Shown: positions 15,694 to 25,384 of the stretch, one piece after another
How positions within the stretch are numbered: the first letter of the stretch is position 1
Layout: every line of letters starts with the position of its first letter
Origin: Pseudomonadota bacterium
Lineage (GTDB): Bacteria; Pseudomonadota; Gammaproteobacteria; Pseudomonadales; Moraxellaceae
DNA: 33,183 nucleotides
Assembly (NCBI GenBank): GCA_021781515.1
Contig: JAJXWR010000024.1
Location: 1-33,183 of the forward strand
Direction: 5' to 3'
Translations under genes and position numbers: made by a program
Notes under the pieces: model-generated
What the model was told of the DNA's origin: nothing
The model's database searches: none
What the model saw: the letters and a program-made list of their open reading frames with translations, nothing else

Positions 15694-16575
15694 ATGGCTG
15701 AAGTAACTGCCAGTCTGGTGAAAGAACTGCGTGAACGTACGGGTCTGGGCATGATGGAATGCAAGAAAGCCTTGCAGGAAGCCGGGGCCGATATTGAACT
15801 GGCCATTGATAACCTCCGGAAATCCGGTCAGGCGAAAGCGGCCAAAAAGGCGGGTAATATTGCGGCTGATGGGGCAATTGTTGTGGCGCTGAATGCCGAC
15901 GGTCGTTCGGGACTATTGTTAGAAGTCAACTGTCAGACTGATTTTGTAGCACGCGATGCTGGATTTACGGCATTTTCCCAGCAAGTGGCGCAGTTGGCGT
16001 TAACTGCTGGTGTAACGGACATCACGGCCATTTCAGCACTGCCGATGGGCGAGGTCAGTATTGAAGAAGCCAGAGTAGCGCTGGTACAAAAAATCGGCGA
16101 GAATATCCAGTTGCGCCGGGCGGAACGTATCGACGGAGAACTGGTCGTCAGTTATATTCATGGCTTGAAAATCGGGGTGTTGCTGGCGCTGCAAGGCGGT
16201 GATGCTGCCCTTGGGCGTGATCTGGCGATGCATGTGGCGGCGGCTAACCCCATGGTGGTTGCCGCTGATCAGGTGCCGGCGGACGTGGTGGCCAAAGAAC
16301 GGGAAATTTATGCCGCCAAGGCCAAAGAGTCCGGTAAGCCGGAGGCCATTGTCGAAAAAATGATTGAAGGCAGCCTGAAAAAATTCATGGCCGAAGTCAG
16401 TCTGGTCGAACAAGGGTTTGTTAAAGACCCGGAAACCCGAGTCGGTGACCTGCTCAGGAAGTCAGGAGCGGCTGTGCAGCGGTTTATCCGTTTTCAGGTG
16501 GGTGAAGGTATTGAGAAAAAAGTCGTTGATTTTGCTTCCGAAGTGGCGGCGGCTGCAGCGGCGGTCAAGGCTTAG
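15694..16575 (+). CDS. tsf: Elongation factor Ts
   Basis: EF-Ts exchanges GDP for GTP on EF-Tu. The 293-residue protein starts AEVTASLVKELRERTGLGMM, then ECKKALQEAGADIELAIDNL (UBA-like N-terminal domain), followed by the conserved LLEVNCQTDFVARD core and two coiled repeats. ATG 15694 is chosen over the in-frame GTG 15685 because it gives the universal M-A-E start and has GGGAG 8 nt upstream. The order rpsB-tsf-pyrH-frr is as in E. coli. Confidence 0.99.
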   Translation: MAEVTASLVKELRERTGLGMMECKKALQEAGADIELAIDNLRKSGQAKAAKKAGNIAADGAIVVALNADGRSGLLLEVNCQTDFVARDAGFTAFSQQVAQLALTAGVTDITAISALPMGEVSIEEARVALVQKIGENIQLRRAERIDGELVVSYIHGLKIGVLLALQGGDAALGRDLAMHVAAANPMVVAADQVPADVVAKEREIYAAKAKESGKPEAIVEKMIEGSLKKFMAEVSLVEQGFVKDPETRVGDLLRKSGAAVQRFIRFQVGEGIEKKVVDFASEVAAAAAAVKA

Positions 16576-16690
16576 GTGGTTGTGAGTGAATGAGGCGGAC
16601 AACGGGCGATGTCGCTGCACAGGCAGCAGCACATAGCGCCAGTGCGCTGATACAGAAACGGGTTATGTACGTGTGAGGTCAGTGGAAATC

Positions 16691-17437
16691 ATGGCGGAAC
16701 AGAAACCGGTATTTCGGCGCATCCTGTTGAAGCTGAGTGGGGAAGCGCTTGCAGGTCAGACCGATTTTGGCATTGATGCGTCCGTACTTGGGCGTATGGC
16801 GCTGGAAATTGGTCAGTTGGTGGGCATCGGTGTGCAGATTGGTCTGGTACTGGGAGGCGGCAACCTTTTCAGGGGAGCGGCCTTGCAGGCCGCTGGACTG
16901 GATCGGGTGGCCGGTGACCATATGGGAATGCTGGCCACGGTCATGAATGGACTGGCGATGCGTGATGCGCTGGAACGGGCCAATATACGCACCCGACTGA
17001 TGTCGGCGATTCCCATGAGCGGTATTGTTGATCATTATGACCGACGCAATGCCGTACGTTTTTTGGCATCGGGAGAGGTGTGCATTTTTGTCGCCGGCAC
17101 CGGTAATCCTTTTTTTACTACAGACTCGGCGGCTTGTTTGCGCGGCATTGAAATGGCGGCTGATGTGGTGTTGAAGGCCACCAAAGTGGATGGCGTTTAT
17201 TCGGCAGATCCTTTCAAGGATAAAAGCGCCAGACGCTACGAGGAGTTGAGTTTTGATCAGGTGCTGGAGGCAAAACTGGGTGTCATGGACTTGACGGCCA
17301 TTTGTCTTTGTCGGGATCATAATATGCCGTTGATTGTATTTGACATGAACAAACCGGGGGCGTTATTGAATGTTCTGCTGGGGCAGCGTGAGGGTACGCT
17401 GATTCGCAATGCCTTGGTATCGACGTCTTTGCCCTGA
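16691..17437 (+). CDS. pyrH: UMP kinase
   Basis: PyrH phosphorylates UMP to UDP. The 248-residue amino acid kinase-fold protein shows [12 protein letters not shown] (N-terminal phosphate-binding Lys/Gly), [30 protein letters not shown] and a C-terminal [20 protein letters not shown]. Start ATG 16691 gives the family N-terminus; an in-frame GTG at 16673 is possible. The upstream gap of 115 nt shows no distinct element. Confidence 0.98.
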   Translation: MAEQKPVFRRILLKLSGEALAGQTDFGIDASVLGRMALEIGQLVGIGVQIGLVLGGGNLFRGAALQAAGLDRVAGDHMGMLATVMNGLAMRDALERANIRTRLMSAIPMSGIVDHYDRRNAVRFLASGEVCIFVAGTGNPFFTTDSAACLRGIEMAADVVLKATKVDGVYSADPFKDKSARRYEELSFDQVLEAKLGVMDLTAICLCRDHNMPLIVFDMNKPGALLNVLLGQREGTLIRNALVSTSLP

Positions 17438-17475
17438 ACGCAGGCGTTGTGGTGTTTACATTTTTTCGGATGTCG

Positions 17476-17504
17476 TTGATTTCACGCAGTGCGCCACTTA
17501 TACT
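17476..17504 (+). promoter_or_regulatory. Strong sigma-70-type promoter ahead of frr
   Basis: TTGATT (17476-17481), exactly 17 nt, TATACT (17499-17504). It lies in the 216-nt pyrH-frr gap and would produce a leader of about 140 nt. A 13-bp palindrome (CTGACC-C-GGTCAG, 17503-17515) overlaps the end of the -10 and the expected start site, so repressor control or a 5' hairpin is possible. Confidence 0.65.
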
Positions 17505-17653
17505 GACCCGGTCAGGTAGGCGGATGACGGTGTGCTTGGTGCAGGTCGCCAGGTGGACTCAGAAAAAACGGAGCAGAGGACAGTCATCGTCAGCGAATGC
17601 CTCGGCACTATGTTGCGTCTAATTGCAGGCAGAGTACAGGAACAGAAAAAGCG

Positions 17654-18208
17654 ATGATTCAGGAGATTAAACGAGCAAGCGAACAGCGGATGCAAAAATC
17701 GCTGGAAGCGCTTGAGCATGCTTTTATTAAAGTCAGAACGGGTCGGGCGAGTCCGGCATTGCTTAAAGATGTGATGGTTCCTTACTATGGGACAGACACG
17801 CCGTTGCAACAGATTGCCAATATTGCCGTAGAAGATGCCCGGACGTTGCTGGTACAACCCTATGAACGTTCAATGGTGCAGGCCATTGACAAGGCGTTGC
17901 GCACGGCTGATCTGGGGCTGAACCCAGTTACTGCCGATGTCATTCGGGTTCCATTGCCGGCGCTGACGGAAGAAACCCGGCGGGATATGCAGAAAATCGC
18001 TCGGCATGAAGCGGAGTCGGCGAAGGTGGGGATCCGTAATATCCGGCGTGAAGCCATTGCTGATATTAAGGAATTGCAAAAAGAAAAGGAAATTTCTGAG
18101 GATGAGGAGCGGAAGGCGAGCGAAGATATCCAGAAAATGACTGATCGGTTTATTGCAGAGGTGGATAAACAACTCGCTGCTAAAGAAGCCGACCTGATGC
18201 GGGTATAA
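17654..18208 (+). CDS. frr: Ribosome recycling factor
   Basis: RRF splits post-termination ribosomes together with EF-G. The 184-residue length matches the family (about 185). Recognisable segments: [47 protein letters not shown], the long helical arms, and [20 protein letters not shown] at the end. Start ATG 17654 is chosen over an in-frame ATG at 17597 because the extra residues do not match the family; AGGAAC lies upstream. It has its own likely promoter (17476-17504). uppS follows after 3 nt. Confidence 0.98.
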   Translation: MIQEIKRASEQRMQKSLEALEHAFIKVRTGRASPALLKDVMVPYYGTDTPLQQIANIAVEDARTLLVQPYERSMVQAIDKALRTADLGLNPVTADVIRVPLPALTEETRRDMQKIARHEAESAKVGIRNIRREAIADIKELQKEKEISEDEERKASEDIQKMTDRFIAEVDKQLAAKEADLMRV

Positions 18209-18211
18209 ACA

Positions 18212-18976
18212 GTGATAACTCAGGCGGCAGATATCGATCCGGAATCTTTAGGGATTCCTCGGCATGTCGCTATTGTGATGGATGGCAACAATCGCTGGGC
18301 CAAGGCGCATGGTCTGGTGGGGGTTGGAGGCCACGAAGCCGGGGAGCGGCGGGTCAGGACCATTGTAGAAGCGACCTTGCAGGCCGGCGTGCAGGTACTG
18401 ACGCTGTTCGCCTTCAGTTCGGAAAACTGGCGCCGACCGCAGGAGGAAGTGGACGGGCTGATGCGCATTTTTTTACAGTCCCTGGAGCAACGGGTGCCAG
18501 TGTTGCAGGCGCAGGGTGTCAGTTTGCGTTTTATTGGTGATATTTCCGCATTTGACGCTGAATTACAGAATACCATGCGCACCTCAATGAAGCAAACGAC
18601 CGAAAATATCAAGATGATTCTCAATATTGCGGTCAATTACGGCGGTCAGTGGGATATCAGTCATGCGGCCTTGTGTATGGCGAACGACGTGGCGACTGGG
18701 AAGATAGCGCTGGAGACGCTGGATGCGGCGGTATTTGCGCGCTACCTGTGTATGGCAGATCTGCCACCGGTTGATTTGCTGATCCGTACTGGTGGGGAAC
18801 AACGGCTGTCAAATTTTGTGTTGTGGCAGGCGGCTTATGCCGAATTTTATTTTACCGAGTGCCTCTGGCCGGATTTTGATGAGCAGGCTTTACAGGCGGC
18901 ACTGGCAGATTTTGCGCTGCGTGAGCGGCGTTTTGGCAGGACTTCTGCACAGATAAAGGCCATGCAGCGTGCTTAA
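18212..18976 (+). CDS. uppS: Undecaprenyl diphosphate synthase
   Basis: UppS condenses eight isopentenyl-PP onto farnesyl-PP to make the C55 carrier lipid for peptidoglycan and O-antigen. The 254-residue protein has VAIVMDGNNRWAK with catalytic D24, LTLFAFSSENWRRP, VNYGGQWDI, LLIRTGGEQRLSNFVLWQ and AEFYFTECLWPDF. It starts with GTG 3 nt after the frr stop; its last 8 nt overlap cdsA. Confidence 0.97.
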   Translation: MITQAADIDPESLGIPRHVAIVMDGNNRWAKAHGLVGVGGHEAGERRVRTIVEATLQAGVQVLTLFAFSSENWRRPQEEVDGLMRIFLQSLEQRVPVLQAQGVSLRFIGDISAFDAELQNTMRTSMKQTTENIKMILNIAVNYGGQWDISHAALCMANDVATGKIALETLDAAVFARYLCMADLPPVDLLIRTGGEQRLSNFVLWQAAYAEFYFTECLWPDFDEQALQAALADFALRERRFGRTSAQIKAMQRA

Positions 18977-19784
18977 GCAAAGGATTCTTACCGCTCTGGT
19001 GCTGTTGCCCATCGTTTTTTGGTGTGTGTTGGGCAACACGCCTTATGCGTTTTTGCTGTTTTCAGGTAGTTTGCTGATAGTGGGTGCCTGGGAATGGACC
19101 GGGTTGATGGTTTGGAACCCGTTGTGGCAGCGCCTGCTCTATGTGGCGGGCGTGGCGGTGAGTGTGGGTTGCGTTGGTGCCGGGTCGGGTAATGGCGTTG
19201 TTCATTTCTCAGTCTTCTGGTTTGCCGGATCAGCGTTATTATGGGGGGGGGCACTGCTGCAGGTTATTCAGTACCCACAGCATGCGCCCTGGAAAAATCA
19301 GTGGATAATGCCGCTGATCGGGCTATGGCTGTTGTTCCCCACCTGGCTGGCCTTGCTGATGTTGAAAGGCCTGTCGACGGGGTGGTTGGTCTATCTGTTT
19401 TTGCTGGTGTGGGGCGCTGATACTGGGGCTTATTTTGCCGGGCGGCGTTTTGGACGGCATAAACTGGCACCACAGGTGAGTCCGGGTAAAACGGTGGAGG
19501 GACTGTTCGGAGGCCTGTTGTTAACCACTGTGCTGGAATTGCTGGTGGTATGGCAACGGCATATGCCGTTGCCACATGCACTCCTGTTTCTTGCTCTTTC
19601 CATGGTGACGGTACTGGCCTCTGTACTTGGAGACCTTTGTGAAAGTATGATCAAAAGATCGGCGGGGGTTAAAGACTCAGGTCGTATCTTCCCGGGACAC
19701 GGGGGCGTACTGGATCGGATCGATAGCCTGACAGCAGCTGCACCCGTGTATTTGCTGGGGTGGATGCTGTTGGGAGGTTTCTAG
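18969..19784 (+). CDS. cdsA: Phosphatidate cytidylyltransferase
   Basis: CdsA makes CDP-diacylglycerol from phosphatidic acid and CTP at the inner membrane. The 271-residue protein is mostly transmembrane helices (about seven or eight). It carries [21 protein letters not shown] mid-to-late and the family signature [18 protein letters not shown] with VLDRIDS near the C-terminus. It starts with GTG 18969 inside the uppS end, and its TAG overlaps the dxr GTG by one base. A G9 run (19243-19251) encodes W-G-G; a slip there would break an essential gene. Confidence 0.96.
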   Translation: MLKQRILTALVLLPIVFWCVLGNTPYAFLLFSGSLLIVGAWEWTGLMVWNPLWQRLLYVAGVAVSVGCVGAGSGNGVVHFSVFWFAGSALLWGGALLQVIQYPQHAPWKNQWIMPLIGLWLLFPTWLALLMLKGLSTGWLVYLFLLVWGADTGAYFAGRRFGRHKLAPQVSPGKTVEGLFGGLLLTTVLELLVVWQRHMPLPHALLFLALSMVTVLASVLGDLCESMIKRSAGVKDSGRIFPGHGGVLDRIDSLTAAAPVYLLGWMLLGGF

Positions 19785-20965
19785 TGCAACGCATCAGTCT
19801 TCTTGGTGCCACGGGTTCCGTGGGCCGTAGCACCTTGGAGGTCATCGCTCTGAATCCAGAGCGGTATCAGGTCTATGCCTTGACCGGCCATAGTCGTATG
19901 GATCAGCTGGCGCTGCTGTGCAGTCAGTTCCACCCGCAGAAAGTAGTGGTGGCTGATGGGCAGCAGCGTGAATATTTGCGCCAGTGTGGTGCGGTAGATG
20001 CGGCGACGCAGATCCTGGTTGGCCGGGAAGGTTTGATTGAAGTGGCCGTAGATCCCTGCGTTGATACGGTGATGGCGGCCATAGTGGGGGCAGCGGGCCT
20101 GGAGCCGACGCTGGCGGCCGTCTGCGCTGGAAAGCGTGTGTTGCTCGCCAATAAAGAAGCCCTGGTCATGTCTGGGGATCTGTTTATGCAGAGCGTACGC
20201 CAGTCGGCCGCCCGACTCTTGCCGGTAGACAGTGAACACAGTGCGATTTTTCAGTGCCTTGCTCAGCCTGGGCGTTCCTTGCATGAACAAGGCGTGGAAA
20301 AACTGGTATTGACGGGTTCAGGCGGCCCATTTCGCACACTGTCCAAAGCAGCGTTGGCGCAGGTGACGCCTGCGATGGCGGTCAGGCATCCCCGCTGGTC
20401 GATGGGACCGAAAATTTCAGTGGATTCAGCCACCTTGATGAATAAAGGACTGGAATTGATCGAGGCCTGCTGGTTATTTGATGCAGCGCCTGAGGCGATT
20501 GAAATCTGGATACATCCCCAAAGTATTGTGCATTCGCTGGTGCGTTATCAGGATGGCTCCACACTGGCGCAGTTGGGTTATCCTGATATGCGTACGCCGA
20601 TAGCCGTTGCCTTGGCCTGGCCGGAACGTATCGTTGCCGGCGTGGCTCCACTGGATTTGCTGACGACGGGGACGCTGGAATTTGAGGCGCCGGATCGGGA
20701 GCGTTTCCCCTGCCTGGATCTGGCTCGCCAGGCGATGGCTGCCGGAGGCAGTGCACCGACGCTCCTGAACGCTGCCAATGAAGTGGCGGTTCAGGCATTT
20801 TTACAAAACGAAACGCCTTTTTCTGCAATCCCGGCTATCATAGCGGCCACACTCGATCGGTTGCCCGTGTCAGCGACGGCGACACTGGAACAGGTCATTG
20901 AAGCAGACCGGCAAGCCAGGCAGGTGGCAGGCCGTCTGATCCATCAACACAGAGCAGGAATCTGA
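19784..20965 (+). CDS. dxr: 1-deoxy-D-xylulose 5-phosphate reductoisomerase
   Basis: Dxr converts DXP to MEP with NADPH in isoprenoid precursor synthesis and so feeds UppS. The 393-residue protein has [19 protein letters not shown] (NADPH-binding glycines 8, 11, 14), [25 protein letters not shown] (metal-binding D and E) and [20 protein letters not shown] 19784 is preferred: GGGAGG lies just upstream and it yields the family start. An in-frame ATG at 19760 would lie inside cdsA. Its TGA overlaps the rseP ATG (TGATG). Confidence 0.97.
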   Translation: MQRISLLGATGSVGRSTLEVIALNPERYQVYALTGHSRMDQLALLCSQFHPQKVVVADGQQREYLRQCGAVDAATQILVGREGLIEVAVDPCVDTVMAAIVGAAGLEPTLAAVCAGKRVLLANKEALVMSGDLFMQSVRQSAARLLPVDSEHSAIFQCLAQPGRSLHEQGVEKLVLTGSGGPFRTLSKAALAQVTPAMAVRHPRWSMGPKISVDSATLMNKGLELIEACWLFDAAPEAIEIWIHPQSIVHSLVRYQDGSTLAQLGYPDMRTPIAVALAWPERIVAGVAPLDLLTTGTLEFEAPDRERFPCLDLARQAMAAGGSAPTLLNAANEVAVQAFLQNETPFSAIPAIIAATLDRLPVSATATLEQVIEADRQARQVAGRLIHQHRAGI

Positions 20966-22323
20966 TGCATATTCCCCCTTTTGCCGCTGCACTGTTAGTA
21001 TTGGGGCCATTGGTACTGATTCATGAACTGGGACATTACTGGATGGCGCGGGCTGTTGGCATCAGAGTGCTGGCATTTTCCATTGGCTTCGGTCCGGTGC
21101 TGTGGAACTGGCGGGACAAGCAGCATACCGACTGGCGAGTCTCCTTGATTCCACTGGGCGGCTACGTCAAAATGCTCGATGAACGGGAATCGACGGTGGC
21201 CAGTGCGGATCGCGACGAGGCGTTTAATAACAAGTCCGTCAGTGCCCGGCTTGCGGTAACGGCAGCAGGTCCGTTGATAAATCTCTTAGTGGCCTGGCTG
21301 TTGTACTGTGGCCTGAACATGTGGCCTTCATGGCACCTCAAGACGGTCATTGGCCGGATAATAGCGCATTCCCCCGCCATGATGGCAGCGATGCACCCTG
21401 GTGAAACCCTGGTAAACATTGATGGTCACCCGGTACACACCTGGTCGGAAATCAATAGGCGGCTAGCGGCCTGTATCGGCGATAGCCGTTTACTTCAGGT
21501 GGTCACGGAAAATCAGCAGTTACAGCAGCAGCACTATCAGATTCGTCTGCAACATTTTATGGCGATAGATGATGATGCGGTTCGCAGTATAGGCTGGGTG
21601 CCGCCAGAGCCACAGATTCCTCCCGTTATTGGCACAGTTTTGCGTGGTAGCCCGGCAGAAATTGCCGGACTGCAAAAAGGGGATCTGTTGCTGTCGATGA
21701 ATGGAGATATCCTCACCACTTGGCCGGCTTGGGCAGATGCAATCACGCATTCACCCGGTCGGGATTTGCAGATCAAAGTGCAGCGTCAGCAGCAGACTCT
21801 GCAGGTATTGTTGCATACCGACACCAGGCGTAATGAACTCGGCCAGTCCGTTGGACGGATGGGTGCCGGGGTGGCCTGGAATCAGGAACTAATCTGGCCA
21901 CCGAAACAACTGCTGATTTATGAACCACCAGGGTTCTGGAAGGGCATTGTTAACGGTTCTGCGGAAATGGGTCAGGTGGTTGCACTGACCGGAGAGACGG
22001 TGCTGAAGTTGTTGCAGGGACGTCTGTCGGTGACACATTTGAGCGGCCCCATCGGCATTGCACATGTGGCGAGCGCATCAGCGGCGTATGGCTGGCAGGC
22101 ATTGTTATCGTTAATCGCCATGTTGAGTGTCAGCTTGGGGGTATTGAATCTCTTGCCTGTCCCCGTACTGGATGGAGGACATCTGTTGTTTCTTGGTGTT
22201 GAAGCCATTCGCGGGCGGCCATTATCTGCAGAAGTACAGAATATTGGGGTTGCCGTCGGAGCAACCGTTATGGTGGTGCTTATGATCGTGGTGATCTTCA
22301 ATGATCTTCAGCATTTTGGTTAA
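20965..22323 (+). CDS. rseP: Site-2 intramembrane metalloprotease RseP
   Basis: RseP cleaves anti-sigma factor RseA within the inner membrane during the envelope stress response. The 452-residue protein has the zinc motif HELGH (20-24) in the first membrane segment, a third ligand in LDGGH (D403) near the last segments, GFGPVLWNW, and two periplasmic PDZ domains, the second around GTVLRGSPAEIAGLQKGDLL. Length matches E. coli (450). It is coupled to dxr by a one-base overlap and followed by bamA, as is usual. Confidence 0.97.
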   Translation: MHIPPFAAALLVLGPLVLIHELGHYWMARAVGIRVLAFSIGFGPVLWNWRDKQHTDWRVSLIPLGGYVKMLDERESTVASADRDEAFNNKSVSARLAVTAAGPLINLLVAWLLYCGLNMWPSWHLKTVIGRIIAHSPAMMAAMHPGETLVNIDGHPVHTWSEINRRLAACIGDSRLLQVVTENQQLQQQHYQIRLQHFMAIDDDAVRSIGWVPPEPQIPPVIGTVLRGSPAEIAGLQKGDLLLSMNGDILTTWPAWADAITHSPGRDLQIKVQRQQQTLQVLLHTDTRRNELGQSVGRMGAGVAWNQELIWPPKQLLIYEPPGFWKGIVNGSAEMGQVVALTGETVLKLLQGRLSVTHLSGPIGIAHVASASAAYGWQALLSLIAMLSVSLGVLNLLPVPVLDGGHLLFLGVEAIRGRPLSAEVQNIGVAVGATVMVVLMIVVIFNDLQHFG

Positions 22324-22346
22324 CTTTAGTTCAGGGAAGGTCAGGT

Positions 22347-24713
22347 TTGAGTAGCGTTCTGTTGCGGGTCATGTGCTGGTGGTTTCTGGTGCTGGGTGTG
22401 TCGGTCGACGTCGTGGCGGCAGATTCAGTATTTGTGGTGAAAGACATTCGACTGGAGGGGTTGGCCCGGGTTTCTACGACGCAGGTTTACAGTGCGCTGC
22501 CGATTAATGCGGGAGATCAGGTTACGCCGGAAAAGATTGCGGATTCGTTGCGCCTGTTGTTTAAAACCGGGGATTTCGAAGACGTGCAGGTCAGTCGGGA
22601 CGGCGACGTTCTGGTTTATCACTTCTCGGAACGGCCGTATATCACAAAAATTGTGCTGAAGGGCAATAAGTCCATCAATAAAGAGGAGTTGCTAAAAGGA
22701 CTGAAGCAGGCAGGACTTTCCGAGGGGGAAGTGCTGGAGCGATCGACACTGGATCACGTCAAGCAGGAATTGCAGAACCAGTACATTGCTCAGGGGCGTT
22801 ATGCCACAGATATTGATGTCGAGACACAGGCGAAAACCCGTAATCGGGTTGAAATACACATCACCATACGCGAAGGGGCGGTCGCCAGTATCCGTGGAAT
22901 AAATTTTGTAGGCAATAAAGCCTATTCTCAATCCGTACTGCGCGATCAGATGCAACTAAAAATCCACCATCTGCTGTCGTTCATTAAAAGCGATGACAAG
23001 TACTCTAGCGAAAAACTGCGGGGCGATCTGGATCGAATAAAGTCCTGGTATCTGGATCGGGGTTATGCGGCATTCAAAATAATGTCTACACAAGTGACCA
23101 TCACGCCAGATCACAAGCAGGTCTACCTGGAGATTAACCTGAACGAAGGGGGTATTTACAAGGTCTCTGAGGTTAAACTGGTGGGGGATTTGCCGGTGCC
23201 TGAGGACCAGTTACGGCCGCTGATCCTCATTAAGAAAGGCCAGGTGTTTTCCCAGAGCCTGCTGACGGCCAGTGATGATCTGGTGGCCAAACGTATTGGT
23301 AACGATGGCTATGTTTTTGCAGAGGTTAATGGTCAGCCCACCCTGGACGATGCACACAAGACAGCGAGCGTCAGCATTTACGTCAATCCGCAGAACCGTG
23401 TTTATGTCCGGCGCATTGAGGTGAAAGGCAATGATAAAACGGACGATGAAGTCATTCGTCGGGAAATGCGTCAGTTTGAGTCGGCACTGGCTTCCAATGA
23501 CCGGATTGACATTTCCAAACAGCGACTTGAGCGCCTGGGTTTTTTCAAAACAGTGAAAATTGATAAGGAACGGGTACCTGGTAGCAATGATCTGGTCGAT
23601 TTACAGACCACGGTTGAAGAACAGCCTTCCGGTTCTATCGGTGCCAGTATCGGCTATTCTCAGGCGGTGGGGGTCACCTTGAGTGCCAACATAAGCCAGA
23701 ATAATGTGTTCGGTACCGGTAATTCCATTTCCTTGGGCATCACTCGTAACCAGATCTCGCAATCAGCCAGCTTCAGTTACACCAATCCTTACTACAGTGA
23801 TGATGGCATCAGCCGCGGGTATTCTATCTACAATAACAAAACATTTGCGTCTTATCTCAGTGTGACCACTTACTGGACCAACTCGGTGGGCGGTAACGTC
23901 AATTTCAGCTATCCGATTGATGAAACTCAAAATATAGGCTTTTCCTTCGGGGTGGACCATACGGCTATCCAAATCGGAACCCAGCCTGCCCTGCTGGTGG
24001 TGGACTACCTGAACCACAACAGTCCGGAAGCAGATACAGAAGTCAATACACTCTCCTGGAGTCGTAGTACCCTGAATAAGGGAATGTTCCCGGATCGGGG
24101 AGCCGCACAGTCATTGAGTCTGGAAATGACGTCGCCACTGTATTCGACCAACTACTATAAACTGACGTATAGCGGTCAGCTGTTTGTTCCCTTGGTTGGT
24201 GAATGGGTACTCCATTTCCATACGTTGCTAGGTTACGGTGATGGCCTGTGGGGAACGCAGCATTTGCCGTTCTACAAGAATTTTTTTACGGGGGGCATCG
24301 GTTCGTTACGCGGGTATCTTGATTATACGGTGGCACCGCGTAGCCCCTATATGCTGTCTTATGTCGATCCAGTGACGGGAACGGTAATGGCTGATCCGAT
24401 GCCTTCCGTGGTCGGCGGCAACGCCGTCGTGAATGGGACGATGGAACTGGTCGTGCCCATGAGTTTTATCAAGGAAGCGGCCAATAGCATGCGTACGACG
24501 GTGTTTCTTGATGCTGGACAGGCATTTGATACCTATTATTCGCCGTACGTAGTCGATAATCCACCGCTAAATGCGATAAGATACGCACTAGGGGTGGGTT
24601 TTTCCTGGCTGACGCCAATTGGCCCTTTGACTTTCAGTGTGGCAAAACCGTTGCATTCTCAACCGGATGATCAGCATCAGATCTTTCAGTTTACGATTGG
24701 GCAGGGATTTTAG
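22347..24713 (+). CDS. bamA: Outer-membrane protein assembly factor BamA
   Basis: BamA inserts beta-barrel proteins into the outer membrane. The 788-residue protein has a signal peptide (about 1-25, cleavage near VVAA/D), five POTRA domains to about residue 420 (first FVVKDIRLEGLARVS, fourth-fifth including VYVRRIEVKGNDKTDDEVI), and a C-terminal 16-strand barrel. The barrel lid loop GIGSLRGY corresponds to the conserved (V/L)RGF/Y motif, and the chain ends in phenylalanine (IGQGF). Start is TTG 22347 with GGGAAGG 6 nt upstream; ATG 22371 would cut into the signal peptide. Length is close to the family norm. Confidence 0.98.
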   Translation: MSSVLLRVMCWWFLVLGVSVDVVAADSVFVVKDIRLEGLARVSTTQVYSALPINAGDQVTPEKIADSLRLLFKTGDFEDVQVSRDGDVLVYHFSERPYITKIVLKGNKSINKEELLKGLKQAGLSEGEVLERSTLDHVKQELQNQYIAQGRYATDIDVETQAKTRNRVEIHITIREGAVASIRGINFVGNKAYSQSVLRDQMQLKIHHLLSFIKSDDKYSSEKLRGDLDRIKSWYLDRGYAAFKIMSTQVTITPDHKQVYLEINLNEGGIYKVSEVKLVGDLPVPEDQLRPLILIKKGQVFSQSLLTASDDLVAKRIGNDGYVFAEVNGQPTLDDAHKTASVSIYVNPQNRVYVRRIEVKGNDKTDDEVIRREMRQFESALASNDRIDISKQRLERLGFFKTVKIDKERVPGSNDLVDLQTTVEEQPSGSIGASIGYSQAVGVTLSANISQNNVFGTGNSISLGITRNQISQSASFSYTNPYYSDDGISRGYSIYNNKTFASYLSVTTYWTNSVGGNVNFSYPIDETQNIGFSFGVDHTAIQIGTQPALLVVDYLNHNSPEADTEVNTLSWSRSTLNKGMFPDRGAAQSLSLEMTSPLYSTNYYKLTYSGQLFVPLVGEWVLHFHTLLGYGDGLWGTQHLPFYKNFFTGGIGSLRGYLDYTVAPRSPYMLSYVDPVTGTVMADPMPSVVGGNAVVNGTMELVVPMSFIKEAANSMRTTVFLDAGQAFDTYYSPYVVDNPPLNAIRYALGVGFSWLTPIGPLTFSVAKPLHSQPDDQHQIFQFTIGQGF

Positions 24714-24804
24714 GAGGTTATTGGTTAAGGAATGTGTCAGTTTCCTTGCAAGTGTTCTACTATTGTTTAAGTTTTCTATAAAAATATGGGGATGGAGGTG
24801 GGTT

Positions 24805-25359
24805 GTGGTAAAGCGCATGATGAAAGCAGTGGGTGTGGCCTTGATGGTAGGTTGGTTGTTGCCAGTATCGGCGATGGCCGCCGGTGCGACGGGGTTGAAG
24901 GTAGCGATATTTGATCCCCAGGTGGCGTTATGGAGCAGTGAGCCGGCACAGGGTGCACTGAAAATTTTTAAAGCGGACATCAAGCCGCAAGAAGATTCCA
25001 TGGCGAGCATTAAAAAGCAACTGGATGCATTGGGCGAGAAAATGCGTAAAGATGCTTCAGTGATGTCGGAAACTGACAAGAAAAAAATTCAGACCCAAGG
25101 AGATGACCTGTACCGGCAATACCAGAGCCTGGCGATGACCGTCCAGGAAAAAAGCAAGAAGATGCAACAGCAGGTGATTTCGGCATTGACGCCACGGCTG
25201 GAGAAGGCCATCGGCAAAATCGAAAAAGATGAATCTTATGATCTGGTGCTGGATGCGCACTCTGCCATTATTTACCACCCGGAACTGGACATTACTAAAA
25301 AGGTCATTGAAGGGATTAACAAGCAGTCCACGGCTCCCGCTCCTGCGGCCGGGAAATAA
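24805..25359 (+). CDS. skp: Periplasmic chaperone Skp/OmpH
   Basis: Skp carries unfolded outer-membrane proteins across the periplasm to BamA. The 184-residue precursor has a signal peptide (about 1-24, MMKAVGVALMVGWLLP then SAMA/AG), the core strand LKVAIFDPQVALW, a long charged coiled coil (about 55-130: QLDALGEKMRKDASVMSETD and onward), and YDLVLDAHSAIIYHPELDIT, typical of the body domain. GTG 24805 has GGAGG 6 nt upstream; ATG 24817 is the alternative. The open frame upstream to 24637 lies inside bamA and is not used. Confidence 0.95.
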   Translation: MVKRMMKAVGVALMVGWLLPVSAMAAGATGLKVAIFDPQVALWSSEPAQGALKIFKADIKPQEDSMASIKKQLDALGEKMRKDASVMSETDKKKIQTQGDDLYRQYQSLAMTVQEKSKKMQQQVISALTPRLEKAIGKIEKDESYDLVLDAHSAIIYHPELDITKKVIEGINKQSTAPAPAAGK

Positions 25360-25384
25360 CTGGTAATACCATGAGACATCCGGT

